In this document: one piece after another, positions 36,128 through 44,818 of the stretch
Layout: the number at the start of each line of letters is the position of its first letter
Position numbering within the stretch: position 1 is the stretch's first letter
Source: Pedobacter ginsengisoli
GTDB lineage: Bacteria > Bacteroidota > Bacteroidia > Sphingobacteriales > Sphingobacteriaceae
Assembly (NCBI RefSeq): GCF_030244015.1
Contig: NZ_JASSYX010000002.1
Location: 744,001 to 808,000, forward strand
Reading direction: 5' to 3'
Length of the DNA: 64,000 nucleotides
Position numbers and translations under genes: made by a program
Notes under the pieces: generated by a model
Seen by the model: only the letters and a program-made list of their open reading frames with translations
The model's database searches: none
What the model was told of the DNA's origin: nothing

Positions 36128-36835
36128 TTATACAACCGGGCTCGATTCTTTCTTCAATATATAAAAATACATGTCAGTGCGGCTCATAAAACCCATCCAC
36201 TGATACAGCTGTATTGCCCGGACATTGTCGGAGCGGACATGTAAGTAGGGTGTATTCCCGTTTTTGCGAATGATCCTGACCTGGTCTTCGAGCAGTTTTC
36301 TGCCATGCCCTTTACCTGAATGACCCGGATGTGTACACACTGCACTGATTTCGGTAAAGCCATCAGACTGCAGCCTGTGGCCGGCCATGGCAACCAGTTT
36401 ACCTTGTTCAAATATTCCACGATAATTCCCGAATTCAATTGTTCTTTTCAGAAATGGGCCGGGCTGAGCAAGCTGAGTCAAGGCGAGCATTTCCTGTATA
36501 TGATCTTCAGTGAGTGATTGGAGATCATCGTGGTTTTCTGCTTTCGGGGTGTCGGCCCGGAAAACCATTTGATTGCCTGGGACTTTAACCGATATTGTCC
36601 AGGGTGAAGGGTCTAATTCTGGTTCGGGTGAGAACAGGACGATTACTCTTTCAGGGTCTGCCAAATCAAATAAGATCTGGAAACTTTCAGGGGTGTTTTC
36701 GCGAAGACCGGCAAATGGGGCGACCTCGGGATGAAAGAGTTTCACGCCGTCAGTACCCTCGCCCAGTTCAGCGTGTCGGGAAAGCAGCGAAAACCAGATC
36801 GGGTTGTCTAAAATAGTCTCTATCATATTCTGCAC
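36128..36835 (-). CDS. GNAT family N-acetyltransferase
   Basis: 235 residues. The C-terminal half has the GNAT core: ISAVCTHPGHSGKGHGRKLL (motif A, with the Q/R-x-x-G-x-G/A acetyl-CoA loop as HSGKGHG) followed by YLHVRSDNVRAIQLYQWMGF (motif B). The N-terminal ~110 residues form the FR47-like leading part (NPIWFSLLSRHAELG, VAPFAGLREN). It transfers an acetyl group to an unknown amine or amino acid. A second ATG three codons in (MIETILD) is an equal start candidate. Confidence 0.88.
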   Translation of the reverse strand: MQNMIETILDNPIWFSLLSRHAELGEGTDGVKLFHPEVAPFAGLRENTPESFQILFDLADPERVIVLFSPEPELDPSPWTISVKVPGNQMVFRADTPKAENHDDLQSLTEDHIQEMLALTQLAQPGPFLKRTIEFGNYRGIFEQGKLVAMAGHRLQSDGFTEISAVCTHPGHSGKGHGRKLLEDQVRIIRKNGNTPYLHVRSDNVRAIQLYQWMGFMSRTDMYFYILKKESSPVV

Positions 36836-36939
36836 AAAGGTATTGAGAAAGTTGAAGGTTTGGAAATGCTGACCAAGATTTTACCTTAGCCCTTCCAGGG
36901 AATTTCCATTCAGGGCGCAAACAAGCGAAAATTACCACC

Positions 36940-37410
36940 TTGCAACCGTTGTGCAAGAATGGAGAAGGAATTGCACAATACCTTTTTCTAGGACGGATTA
37001 GTGATTGTTTTTCAATCACTGGAATGACCAGCAAAGGCCTGGCGCATAGCTGGGCTAAACTAAGCAAGGGCACGCCTACTGGCCTGGAAAAATTAGTTAC
37101 CAAGCTGGATGTCCTGTTTCCGCATGTAATGACTTGGGCAACATCGATTATAGAAGTGCTGGGAGGTCTGTTTATTGTCATTGGCCTCTCGGTAGCTATC
37201 ACTGCCATCCAGCTGATATGCGTTATGCTGGCTGCGATGGTCGCCATACTCATTCATTATGGCTTCAACTCAGTAAAAACGATAGGCCTTTCTCCAGAAG
37301 GACCCTTGTTTGGACCTCCGGGATACGAGATCAATTTGCTGTATATCGCAGGCCTTATCTCATTAATGTGCACAGGGTGCGGGTGTCTGTTCAGTAGAAA
37401 AGGCCTTTAA
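36940..37410 (+). CDS. DoxX family protein with abnormal N-terminus
   Basis: 156 residues. From residue ~30 on it is a good DoxX protein: GLAHSWAKLSKGTPTGLEKLV, WATSIIEVLGGLFIVIGL, ICVMLAAMVAILIHYGFNS and GPPGYEINLLYIAGLISLMC. The first helix expected before HGLAKLS is missing: the frame instead reads LGRISDCFSITGMTSK, while another frame over the same bases reads the hydrophobic GLVIVFQSLE. A pair of small indels could explain this. An ATG at 37024 (MTSKGLAHS) is an alternative start. It may be non-functional. Confidence 0.6.
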   Translation: MQPLCKNGEGIAQYLFLGRISDCFSITGMTSKGLAHSWAKLSKGTPTGLEKLVTKLDVLFPHVMTWATSIIEVLGGLFIVIGLSVAITAIQLICVMLAAMVAILIHYGFNSVKTIGLSPEGPLFGPPGYEINLLYIAGLISLMCTGCGCLFSRKGL

Positions 37411-37468
37411 AGGCCAAAAGTAATGATACAAACTCTTGCTTGCTATTTGATTTTCTATGCAACAAGCG

Positions 37469-37894
37469 TTAAAGGGGTTGATGATTACCTAAGACTTGCA
37501 GGGAAACCGCCAGAAAGGCGAGGTCTTTTACAACAAAAAAGTCTGTCACGGGTATGCCGTCCATCTGTTTCCAGATAACCGGCGTGGTAGCAAGAAAACT
37601 AAGTGTGGTTAAAAAGATGACGGCTGAAAGATAGCCACCTATCCGGCCAGCCTTGTCATTCCAGAATGAGACGATAAGTAATGCGGCTGTAATGAGTTCA
37701 AATATTCCGATGAAGTTTGATACGCCCTGATCTGAGGCAAGGCTATACAGCCAGTTCATCAGAAAGCTATTAGAAGCATAGCCTTTGATTGCCGCCGCTT
37801 CTGAAGGCGTGAATTTTAACAGGCCGATCCATACCAGCACAACTATTGTCGCTATAACCCCGAGCTTATAGCCAATGCTTTTTAAATTTTTCAT
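37469..37894 (-). CDS. DUF417 (YkgB/RclC-like) membrane protein
   Basis: 141 residues from the ATG giving MKNLKSIGYK. Four helices: LGVIATIVVLVWIGLLKFTP, FIGIFELITAALLIVSFW, IGGYLSAVIFLTTLSFLATTP and FFVVKDLAFLAVSLQVLG. The motif VWIGLLKFTPSEAAAIKGYASNSF is the DUF417 signature; the E. coli relative RclC belongs to the reactive-chlorine response. Here it is the fourth DoxX/DUF417-type protein in 10 kb. The final VVKDLAFL helix carries the conserved K-D pair. Likely redox-related, by family only. Confidence 0.85.
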   Translation of the reverse strand: MKNLKSIGYKLGVIATIVVLVWIGLLKFTPSEAAAIKGYASNSFLMNWLYSLASDQGVSNFIGIFELITAALLIVSFWNDKAGRIGGYLSAVIFLTTLSFLATTPVIWKQMDGIPVTDFFVVKDLAFLAVSLQVLGNHQPL

Positions 37895-38045
37895 GTTTAA
37901 TGTGATTTTTAAATTTTCCAAGTAAAGGTTTTACGTTGTTGTCGGAAAAGTTTCAGAATCCTTACATATCTGTTCAAAATGCTCAGTAGGGTAAACTCAA
38001 TTGCAATTAATTTTTTATCATCCTCATGAACCCGGTCAATAAGGA

Positions 38046-38078
38046 GGTTGCTTCGTCGCGCCTTCTCGTAACGACGGG
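38046..38078. repeat. Degenerate dispersed REP-like element
   Basis: The stretch beginning GGTTGCTTCGTCGCGCC and ending CTCGTAACGACGGG is a close match to the dispersed motif seen in many Bacteroidota genomes (ATTGCTTCGTC...CTCGCAATGACG). CGTCG/CGACG can pair weakly. It sits in the 317-bp non-coding gap between the DUF417 gene and the convergently oriented 38212 gene upstream; nothing else is evident in that gap. Confidence 0.5.
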
Positions 38079-38211
38079 CCGGTGAGGGGGCCAACAATGT
38101 TCAGTGTGGACTTCGTTTGTGAGTGCTGATCATAAAATGGCGAGTAAGACTGTGTTTGTTGCTGCCACTGTGGTTCAGTTTTTCTCTCTCACAACAAATG
38201 ATAAACGCAGG

Positions 38212-39489
38212 TCATCTGTTGTAAGGAACTTCGTTAATCCAGCGGAAGTCTCTTTTGGTCAGTTCAAATTCTTTCCTGGCCAGAGATATGATTACCGGTT
38301 TGCCCACGAGTTCTCCTTTAAGCTCAAGCGTGTCGCGGTGCAGCCTTCGAAAAGAGAGGGTATACCTGACGTCAGGTTCTTCATTGAAAGACAGTTTCAG
38401 GATTTTAGCGGACATCTCGATTTGTGCTTTGCAATAAATGGTTTCATTGTCTCCATATTTGATAAAAGCTCTATCGTACCGATCTATACCCATTGCAAGC
38501 CATCTGCTGCTTACATACAGGCTGTCCGCAGCGGGTGCACCCTTTGTCCATTTTAAGGAAGAAATCCTGTAGATGCCATATAAGCTTTCTTTTGCTTCTT
38601 TTTGTTGATTGAGGGAGGCGGTCAGGGTGTTGAATGCGGGTATGCCGGCGCAAAGGGCAATGGCGATGTATTTAACGGCTTCTTTTGTAATTCTCACCCA
38701 TTTTGCTTTGAATACGGGCGGGTCCATCAAGTCAAGTCCAGTGGTTTTACCTTTAAAGAAGAACTGGAAGAGCCGTGAAAAGTTGGACGACAGGATGATA
38801 AGACACATCACTACGAGTGAAGTAGAGAGCAGTTTGACCGGTACATCATAGAAGTAGTTGATGGCCATGATATTCACGCAGGTCATCAGGCATAGTAATG
38901 CCCCGATGGTGGCTGTCTTCCTGAAGAACAGGAGTATGCCCATCATTTCAGCAAAAAACATAAACGTTTTATATCCTTCGGAGAAACCCAGGAAACGCCA
39001 GGCTAAACCCATCGGCGATGAGTCGCCGTAAGTAGTGGACATGCCTGTGGCCGAGGGGCCGGGAAATTGTCCATTGTTGAGCTTTGCAAGGCCGTAATGT
39101 ACCAGCATAAAGCCAACATAGAAGCGCAGCGATACTGTGAGCCAATAATAAAGCTGGTCATGGCTTTTTCTTTTCAGGTCAATGACCGACCAGATCAATG
39201 TCCCGGTAAGCGCAAGTACAAAAACGACGAATAACAGTATGTAGTGATAAGTGGTGTCCCCGCTCCCGTTGAACTGGGGATTGACCGGATCGGAAAGGTG
39301 TAATAGGTGCTGCCCGGTCCACAGGACAAGTTTTTGCAGAAGTGGATCTGTGTATTTGATGAGGATATGTAAAAAGATAAAGGAACCGTTGTTAAAGCAC
39401 AGAATGAAAATGGTGCAAAGCAGGAAGGTAAACCTGGTGGCGATCAGTTTGAGCGTTTGGATCATGCGGGTGATGTTTGGTTTGAACAA
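38212..39489 (-). CDS. Large DoxX-like multi-pass membrane protein
   Basis: 425 residues. Helices are seen near 18-40, 80-105, 118-135, 160-180, 190-210, 215-235 and 270-290. The core LRFYVGFMLVHYGLAKLNNGQFPGP and GYKTFMFFAEMMGILLFFRK is DoxX-like (arginine-rich first helix, HYGLAKL in place of HGLQKL). The C-terminal ~130 residues are soluble beta-rich (LYGIYRISSLKWTKG, DVRYTLSFRRLHRDTLELKG), probably periplasmic or cytosolic. Such large DoxX-like proteins are common but uncharacterised in Bacteroidota. No co-transcribed neighbour. Confidence 0.72.
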   Translation of the reverse strand: MFKPNITRMIQTLKLIATRFTFLLCTIFILCFNNGSFIFLHILIKYTDPLLQKLVLWTGQHLLHLSDPVNPQFNGSGDTTYHYILLFVVFVLALTGTLIWSVIDLKRKSHDQLYYWLTVSLRFYVGFMLVHYGLAKLNNGQFPGPSATGMSTTYGDSSPMGLAWRFLGFSEGYKTFMFFAEMMGILLFFRKTATIGALLCLMTCVNIMAINYFYDVPVKLLSTSLVVMCLIILSSNFSRLFQFFFKGKTTGLDLMDPPVFKAKWVRITKEAVKYIAIALCAGIPAFNTLTASLNQQKEAKESLYGIYRISSLKWTKGAPAADSLYVSSRWLAMGIDRYDRAFIKYGDNETIYCKAQIEMSAKILKLSFNEEPDVRYTLSFRRLHRDTLELKGELVGKPVIISLARKEFELTKRDFRWINEVPYNR

Positions 39490-39642
39490 TTATAATTCTT
39501 TATTGGATAAATGAGGTAATCTGACCCACGATTTTTAGAAAACATATTGTAATGATTTAGTTGATTTTAATCAGAAAGTATTAATTTGGTCCCGCTAAAA
39601 CACTAATTATTCCTATTTTGGAAACTCTTAACCAAATTATAA

Positions 39643-40815
39643 ATGAAACAATCATTGAAATCAATTTTTGCTGCTGCTTCGATACTTGCTGTAGCTGCGT
39701 GTAATACACCTACCAAGACAAATACGGATGATGCGGCTGCTGCGGACAGCACTGCTGTTGTTCAGCTGGACAGTACTAAATTTCAGAAGGAGATAGATGG
39801 TAAGAAGACCAATCTGTATGTTTTGAAGAATAAAAACGGTATGCAGGCTGCATTTACCAATTATGGTGGTCGCTTGGTGAGCCTTTTGGTGCCGGACAGT
39901 GCCGGTAAGCCAGTTGATGTGGTGGTTGGTTTTGACAGTGTGGATGGTTTTGTAAATTCTACTGAGCCTTATTTTGGTGCTACGATCGGCCGTTATGGCA
40001 ACAGGATTGCGAAAGGTAAATTTACGCTGGATGGGAAGCAGTATACTTTAGCGACCAATAATGGCCAGAATACTTTGCATGGTGGTAAAAAAGGTTTTCA
40101 GTATGTAGTTTGGGATGCGGCCCAGCCTGATCCACAGACTTTGGTGCTGACTTATCTTTCTAAAGACGGTGAAGAGGGTTATCCCGGAAATCTGAATGTG
40201 AAGGTGACCTATAGCCTGACTGATGACAATGAACTAAAGATGGATTATGAGGCGACTACTGATAAAAAGACGCTTTGTAACCTGACCAATCATGCGTTTT
40301 TTAATCTGAACGGTGAGGGTAGTGGTCCGATCCTGGGCCATCTTTTGCAGATCTATGCGGATCAGTACACTCCGGTTGATACGACTTTGATTCCTCTGGG
40401 CAAACATGCAGATGTGAAGGGTACGCCGTTTGATTTTACAACTCCTGAGACAATTGGTAAAAGGATTGAAGAGGACAATGATCAGCTGAAAGCGGGTAAG
40501 GGGTATGACCATAACTATGTGCTGAATGGCACTGAGGGCTTGGGCATGACACATGCGGCTACTGTAAAAGGTGATAAGTCTGGTATCGTAATGGATATTT
40601 ATACTCAGGAGCCTGGTCTGCAGTTTTACTCTGGTAATTTTATGCAGAGCAAAAATGTGTTTAAAGGTGGTGCTAAGGATGATTTCAGAACCGCGCTTGC
40701 TTTAGAGACGCAGCATTTCCCTGATTCGCCGAACCAGCCGGGTTTTCCTTCAACTGTGTTGGAGCCGGGAAAAACATATAAGACTTCTTCGGTCTATAGG
40801 TTTAGCGCGAAGTAA
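39643..40815 (+). CDS. galM: Aldose 1-epimerase (galactose mutarotase) lipoprotein
   Basis: 390 residues with lipobox VAAC (Cys ~20) and a ~35-residue Asp/Ala/Thr linker, then the mutarotase beta-sandwich. Family motifs: FTNYGGRLVSLLVPD, GATIGRYGNRIAKGKF, NTLHGGKKGFQ (His base), NLTNHAFFNLNGEG (His), KGYDHNYVL and LALETQHFPDSPNQP with the catalytic Glu. It interconverts alpha- and beta-anomers of hexoses, here outside the cytoplasm because it is lipidated. Single gene with its own terminator (40846-40876). Confidence 0.94.
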   Translation: MKQSLKSIFAAASILAVAACNTPTKTNTDDAAAADSTAVVQLDSTKFQKEIDGKKTNLYVLKNKNGMQAAFTNYGGRLVSLLVPDSAGKPVDVVVGFDSVDGFVNSTEPYFGATIGRYGNRIAKGKFTLDGKQYTLATNNGQNTLHGGKKGFQYVVWDAAQPDPQTLVLTYLSKDGEEGYPGNLNVKVTYSLTDDNELKMDYEATTDKKTLCNLTNHAFFNLNGEGSGPILGHLLQIYADQYTPVDTTLIPLGKHADVKGTPFDFTTPETIGKRIEEDNDQLKAGKGYDHNYVLNGTEGLGMTHAATVKGDKSGIVMDIYTQEPGLQFYSGNFMQSKNVFKGGAKDDFRTALALETQHFPDSPNQPGFPSTVLEPGKTYKTSSVYRFSAK

Positions 40816-40845
40816 CAGTTCAGGAAATATAGTCTGTTTAACAAG

Positions 40846-40876
40846 ATGGTCGTTTATTTATTAAGCGACCATTTTT
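40846..40876. terminator. Terminator between galM and the YtxH gene
   Basis: ATGGTCG (40846-40852) and CGACCAT (40866-40872) form a 7-bp stem around a 13-nt AT-rich loop, followed by TTTTT. It lies between convergent genes. Confidence 0.75.
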
Positions 40877-40883
40877 GTTTGTG

Positions 40884-41201
40884 CTAAAAACGCCATTCGG
40901 CGTGGTTATTTTCTTTCCAGGGTTGTTTAGATTCATTTTTCTGCTGCTCTGTCCAGGCAAGAGTGCCTGCTGAAGGCACTTCGATACTGGAGGTGTTTTT
41001 ACGTTTATTTTTCAGGCCCTGCAAATGATCGGCATGGTTCCTGGTTGTTTCCCATAGGTCTTCTACAGAATGATCGGTAAGCAGGACGTCTTTATTGTCA
41101 CGGCCGCTTTTGGGCGCAAGTAATATACCCAGTGCTGCGCCTATGGCCAACCCTGCAACGAGAGCAGCTGCTGTTAAAGGCGTATTATTTGAGATTTTCA
41201 T
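40884..41201 (-). CDS. YtxH domain protein
   Basis: 105 residues from the ATG giving MKISNNTPL; an upstream TTG start would add 25 residues. One membrane helix (AAALVAGLAIGAALGILLAP) immediately followed by PKSGRDNKD is the YtxH signature. The soluble tail is hydrophilic, with W residues (DLWETTRNHADHLQGLKNKR, TLAWTEQQKNE). YtxH proteins are general-stress membrane proteins of unknown biochemistry. Divergent from the MscS gene, 164 bp away, which would suit a shared osmotic or envelope-stress control. Confidence 0.82.
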   Translation of the reverse strand: MKISNNTPLTAAALVAGLAIGAALGILLAPKSGRDNKDVLLTDHSVEDLWETTRNHADHLQGLKNKRKNTSSIEVPSAGTLAWTEQQKNESKQPWKENNHAEWRF

Positions 41202-41365
41202 AGCTGATGCTTTAATGTTCCTGGTTAAGTGTTCAAGTATTTTAACAACCTCATTCAGATCGTATTGTTTGTGCAAATTTTAATTTTAACGGATAACTGT
41301 CCTGATGTGCACCTGTATGGAGGGGCATTCCTAAACTTTCCGTTTTCAATTTTGTTGATCAGGGT

Positions 41366-42181
41366 ATGAATGAAGTAAAAGTGACCGATAAAGTAGAAGG
41401 TTTCTACGATAAGTTTCTGAACTGGACCATTGAAAAGGGGCCCCTTGTTTTGATGAGCTTTGTCATCTTAATTGTGGGGCTCTGGCTAATCAGGGTTTTT
41501 TCCCGGTGGATGGAACGCAGGCTGGCACAAAAGAAAGTCAATAATTCGCTTTCTCCTTTTTTCCTGAGTGTATCGGTAGTGGTGCTGCGGATCCTGCTCG
41601 TCTTTCTCATTATGCAGGTTCTGGGTATTCGGCTAACTATTTTTGCCGCTTTGATCGGCGCGTTTGGTGTGGCGGCTGGTCTGGCTTTGTCTGGTACGAT
41701 GCAAAATTTTGCGAGTGGTGTGCTGATCTTGTTACTTAAGCCGTTTAAGGTTTCAGATAATATCATTGCCCAGGGGCAGGAGGGTACCGTGACCTCGATC
41801 CAGTTGTTCTTTACCATTGTCACTACTTTTGACAACAGGAAAGTGATCATTCCCAATAGCAAGCTTTCTAATGAGGTGATCATCAATGTGAGCGCTATCG
41901 GCAGCAGACGCCTGGATATTGAACTGAAGTTCAGTTATGGCGTAGACCTGGAGACGGTTAAAAAAGTGATCGATGAAACCATAGCTGACTCCATCTCAAT
42001 TTTGAAGACTCCGGAAAAACGTGTGGGTATTTCTTTGCTGGAGGAGAGCGGCTATAAAGTATTGATCAATGTCTGGCTTGAATCGCATGGTTTCAATGAT
42101 GCCAAACTGGCATTTCAGGAAAAACTGCTCCATAATCTGAAGGATTCGGGTATTGTTTTGCCTGGAATGGCTGAGAAGTAA
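41366..42181 (+). CDS. Small-conductance mechanosensitive channel (MscS family)
   Basis: 271 residues with three helices: LVLMSFVILIVGLWLIRVF, LSVSVVVLRILLVFLIMQVLG and the pore helix TM3 GAFGVAAGLALSGTMQNFASGVLILL, which keeps the Ala/Gly packing pattern of MscS. Then the beta domain (FKVSDNIIAQGQEGTVTSIQLF, NRKVIIPNSKLSNEVI) and alpha-beta C-terminal cap. It opens under membrane tension to relieve osmotic downshock. Size is that of the minimal E. coli MscS. It ends directly against the convergent cbpM gene, with no spacer. Confidence 0.94.
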   Translation: MNEVKVTDKVEGFYDKFLNWTIEKGPLVLMSFVILIVGLWLIRVFSRWMERRLAQKKVNNSLSPFFLSVSVVVLRILLVFLIMQVLGIRLTIFAALIGAFGVAAGLALSGTMQNFASGVLILLLKPFKVSDNIIAQGQEGTVTSIQLFFTIVTTFDNRKVIIPNSKLSNEVIINVSAIGSRRLDIELKFSYGVDLETVKKVIDETIADSISILKTPEKRVGISLLEESGYKVLINVWLESHGFNDAKLAFQEKLLHNLKDSGIVLPGMAEK

Positions 42182-42469
42182 TTACTGGTGAAGGTGAAGC
42201 TGGCTTTTCAAGCTGCTGATTTCGTTTTGCATCTGGTCGATCTTGCCCAGCAGGTGACGGATGGCATCGATGCCTTCGATGTTGATGTGCAGGTCATAAT
42301 AAAAGTGTGCATATTTGTCCAGTTCGGTGATTTGCTCTTCATGGATGTATTTTTCCGTATCCACTATGGTCAGGGTAATGATTCCTGATTCTTCAAGGGA
42401 AATGATGAAGTCGGGTTCGATGTCGTAGTTGACACAGTATTCTGTTATCGTGATCAGTTGTGGTTCCAT
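42182..42469 (-). CDS. cbpM: Chaperone modulator CbpM
   Basis: 95 residues, MerR-like small helical protein: LITITEYCVNYDIEPDFI, LEESGIITLTIVDTEKYIHE, YDLHINIEGIDAIRHLLGKI and a coiled-coil end (QMQNEISSLKSQLHLHQ). CbpM inhibits the J-protein CbpA by binding its J-domain. It lies 6 bp downstream of the CbpA-like gene on the same strand, the classical cbpA-cbpM pair. No unusual features. Confidence 0.92.
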   Translation of the reverse strand: MEPQLITITEYCVNYDIEPDFIISLEESGIITLTIVDTEKYIHEEQITELDKYAHFYYDLHINIEGIDAIRHLLGKIDQMQNEISSLKSQLHLHQ

Positions 42470-42475
42470 AGCTGT

Positions 42476-43429
42476 CTAACTAAGTTCTTGTAGTTCAGTA
42501 AAAAGCTCCTTTTGCTTATCTGTTAAGTTTGTTGGTATTTTGATGCTGTAAGTGATGTAGAGACTGCCGTGTTCACCTTCTTTTTTGTATACCGGGAAGC
42601 CTTTGTTTTTTAACCTTATTTTGCTTCCATTTTGTGTGCCCGGGACGACTTTTAATTTAACCTTCCCGTCAAATGTTTCAGCAGTGACTTCTCGGCCAAG
42701 TACCGCAGTGTAGAGGTCAAGCTCAACTGTAGCATAAAGATCATCATTCAGCCGCTTGAATTTTGGATCTTCACTGATATTGAAGGTGATGTAGAGGTCG
42801 CCATTGGGACCTCCGTTTGCGCCGGGTGCGCCCTGCCCGCTGAGTTTGATGACCTGCCCGTCAGCGATTCCCGCCGGTATGGTGATGCGAAGCTGTTTGC
42901 CGTTTACTGTTAAGGTCTGTTTGTGTGTGGTATAGGCGTCGCGCAGGCTGATCCTGAGTTCTGCCTGGTAATCCTGTCCTTTGTATTTGCGGCTGCCGCG
43001 CTGTTGTCCTGCGCCTGCATTGCCAAAGAGTGATTCAAAGAAGTCTGAGTAGTCGCCGCCACTTCCAAAATCGGCTCCGGAGAAGCCGCCGAATGGGTTG
43101 CCTCCTGCTCCTCCGAATGGATTGCCGCCACCGCTGTGTTGTCTTTGCTGTCCGGCGTATTGATTTTGCCCACCTGATCTTTTGGCTTGTTCGTACTGGT
43201 CGGCATTTTTCCAGTGCTCGCCATACTCATCGTACTTCTTGCGTTTTTCAGGATCGGTGAGTACCTCGTTGGCCTCATTGATCTGCTGAAACATGTTGTG
43301 GGCTTCTTTGTCGTTGGGGTTCAGGTCGGGGTGGTATTTCCTGGCCAGTTTCCGGTATGCTTTCTTGATGTCGTCCTGAGAAGCGCTTTTGCCGATGCCC
43401 AGGGTTTTATAGTAGTCTATAAATGCCAT
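42476..43429 (-). CDS. cbpA: DnaJ-like co-chaperone, CbpA type
   Basis: 317 residues: J-domain (1-~70) with RKYHPDLNP holding the HPD motif, a Gly/Phe/Gln-rich linker (~85-140, GGNPFGGAGGNPFGGFSGAD) and the two C-terminal substrate-binding beta-domains (from GQDYQAELRISLRDAY). The four-cysteine zinc finger of DnaJ is absent, so it is a class II/CbpA protein, which binds curved DNA and assists DnaK. Followed by cbpM 6 bp on. A short inverted repeat (TATAAC-att-GTTATA, 43443-43457) lies just upstream. Confidence 0.94.
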   Translation of the reverse strand: MAFIDYYKTLGIGKSASQDDIKKAYRKLARKYHPDLNPNDKEAHNMFQQINEANEVLTDPEKRKKYDEYGEHWKNADQYEQAKRSGGQNQYAGQQRQHSGGGNPFGGAGGNPFGGFSGADFGSGGDYSDFFESLFGNAGAGQQRGSRKYKGQDYQAELRISLRDAYTTHKQTLTVNGKQLRITIPAGIADGQVIKLSGQGAPGANGGPNGDLYITFNISEDPKFKRLNDDLYATVELDLYTAVLGREVTAETFDGKVKLKVVPGTQNGSKIRLKNKGFPVYKKEGEHGSLYITYSIKIPTNLTDKQKELFTELQELS

Positions 43430-43491
43430 ATATGTCTTTAGCTATAACATTGTTATAACAAACGAAAACATAAAATAGATGAAAAGAATTT

Positions 43492-44748
43492 TTATGACTT
43501 TGATTTGCTGGCTTTCCTGATGCAGGCCTCTAAGAAATGGTCAATGCCGGTGGTAGCATAACCCAAAAGCCTGGAGTTTTGACCAAGCTCTGAAGATACG
43601 ATGGTTGTCCGTTCTCTGATCTGGGTCATACAGTAGGTATTGATGGCCTGCTGCATCGGAAGGGTGATGTATTGTTTTGCTTCGGCGATCTTCCCGCTTA
43701 AAATGATCAGTTCGGGGTTGAAGAGCTGTATGAGCACCGCGATTCCTTTGCCCATATAGGTGCCGATGTTGGACAGCAGCTGGATGGCATATTGATCGCC
43801 TTTGTTGGCAGCTTCGATGATGACAGCCGGTTCTATTCTTTGCAGCTCTTCTTTGCTCAGCTTGTTGAGCATGGAGTTTTTGCCTGATAATATGCCTTCT
43901 TTTGCCATTTCTGACAGGGCATTGCCGGAAGCTATGGTTTCCAGACAGCCGTGTTTGCCGCAATAACACAATGCGCCATTCTCCACAAAGGGGATATGTC
44001 CCAGCTCTCCGGAGAAACCAGAGGCGCCTTTTCTGAGTTTGCCGTCCATGATGATTCCCAGTCCGACACCCCAGTCCATGAGTAAGATCAGGGCATTTTG
44101 TTTGCCTTTGGCAATCCCATGGGTAAACTCGGCCATTGATGAGCCGTTTACGTCATTCTGGATGATGACAGGCAGGTTCAGCATTTTTTCGAAGGCAGCC
44201 GTCAGGGAGATGTCTTCTGCGTCGCTCAGGAAGTAGCTGTAGCTTTTGCCTTTTTCGGAATCGATGAGGCCAGGCAAGCCTACACTGCAGCCGATCAATT
44301 GTTCATTGGCAATACGGTGTATTTTCAGAATATCCTGAACGTGGTTACTTAAAATACTAAAGAAGTCTGACCGTGTGCTTTTGGAAATGGGCAGGGGGAT
44401 GGTCTGGGCTTCAACAATGTAGTTATAGTTGTTGTCTATTATCGCTATTTTGGTATGGAACAATTCGATATCAATACAAATGATCAGGATCTTTTCATCT
44501 TTCAGGCCATAAAGGTCCGGTTTTCTCCCGCCCATGGATACGCCAAAGCCTTTCTTTTCTATCCAGTCTTCGTCAATAAGATTGGTGATGAGTTTTAAAA
44601 TACTTGGCGTACTCATGTTGAGGGTATGGCACAATGTGGACACTGAACAGGGCCCAAGGTTAAAAAGATGTTTGACCAGCTGGTATTTGTGTGCCAGTTG
44701 TTTATTACGTGTGGTTTTTGTTATGTCATTTAATAGACGAAGATCCAT
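43492..44748 (-). CDS. ROK family transcriptional regulator (NagC/XylR type)
   Basis: 418 residues. N-terminal winged HTH (~15-75: NLGPCSVSTLCHTLNMSTPSILKLI) precedes a ROK sugar-kinase-like domain with a DIELFHTKIAIIDNN ATP-site-like segment, DWGVGLGIIMDGKLRKGASG and the zinc motif CYCGKHGCLETIASG. ROK repressors bind sugars or sugar phosphates and leave their operator when bound. Encoded divergently from the 3-keto-glycoside operon starting at 44916, whose control region carries a perfect 12-bp palindrome. It is therefore the probable regulator of that operon. Confidence 0.93.
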   Translation of the reverse strand: MDLRLLNDITKTTRNKQLAHKYQLVKHLFNLGPCSVSTLCHTLNMSTPSILKLITNLIDEDWIEKKGFGVSMGGRKPDLYGLKDEKILIICIDIELFHTKIAIIDNNYNYIVEAQTIPLPISKSTRSDFFSILSNHVQDILKIHRIANEQLIGCSVGLPGLIDSEKGKSYSYFLSDAEDISLTAAFEKMLNLPVIIQNDVNGSSMAEFTHGIAKGKQNALILLMDWGVGLGIIMDGKLRKGASGFSGELGHIPFVENGALCYCGKHGCLETIASGNALSEMAKEGILSGKNSMLNKLSKEELQRIEPAVIIEAANKGDQYAIQLLSNIGTYMGKGIAVLIQLFNPELIILSGKIAEAKQYITLPMQQAINTYCMTQIRERTTIVSSELGQNSRLLGYATTGIDHFLEACIRKASKSKS

Positions 44749-44818
44749 TGTTTTAATTCCTGTATTTTGCTAAATATAGAGAACTTCTATTAAAATTTTA
44801 CAAAAGTATTTTTAATAC

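Noticed and set aside
37909..38097. 62-codon open frame on the minus strand
   Set aside because: Runs through the REP-like element and the upstream region of the DUF417 gene; no signal peptide or domain; probably non-coding.
38104..38556. 150-codon open frame on the plus strand
   Set aside because: Mostly antisense to the C-terminal domain of the large DoxX-like gene; no family likeness.
39585..39621. Promoter-like TTTG and TATTTTGG before galM
   Set aside because: Spacing of 25 bp is too long for the 19-21 bp consensus.
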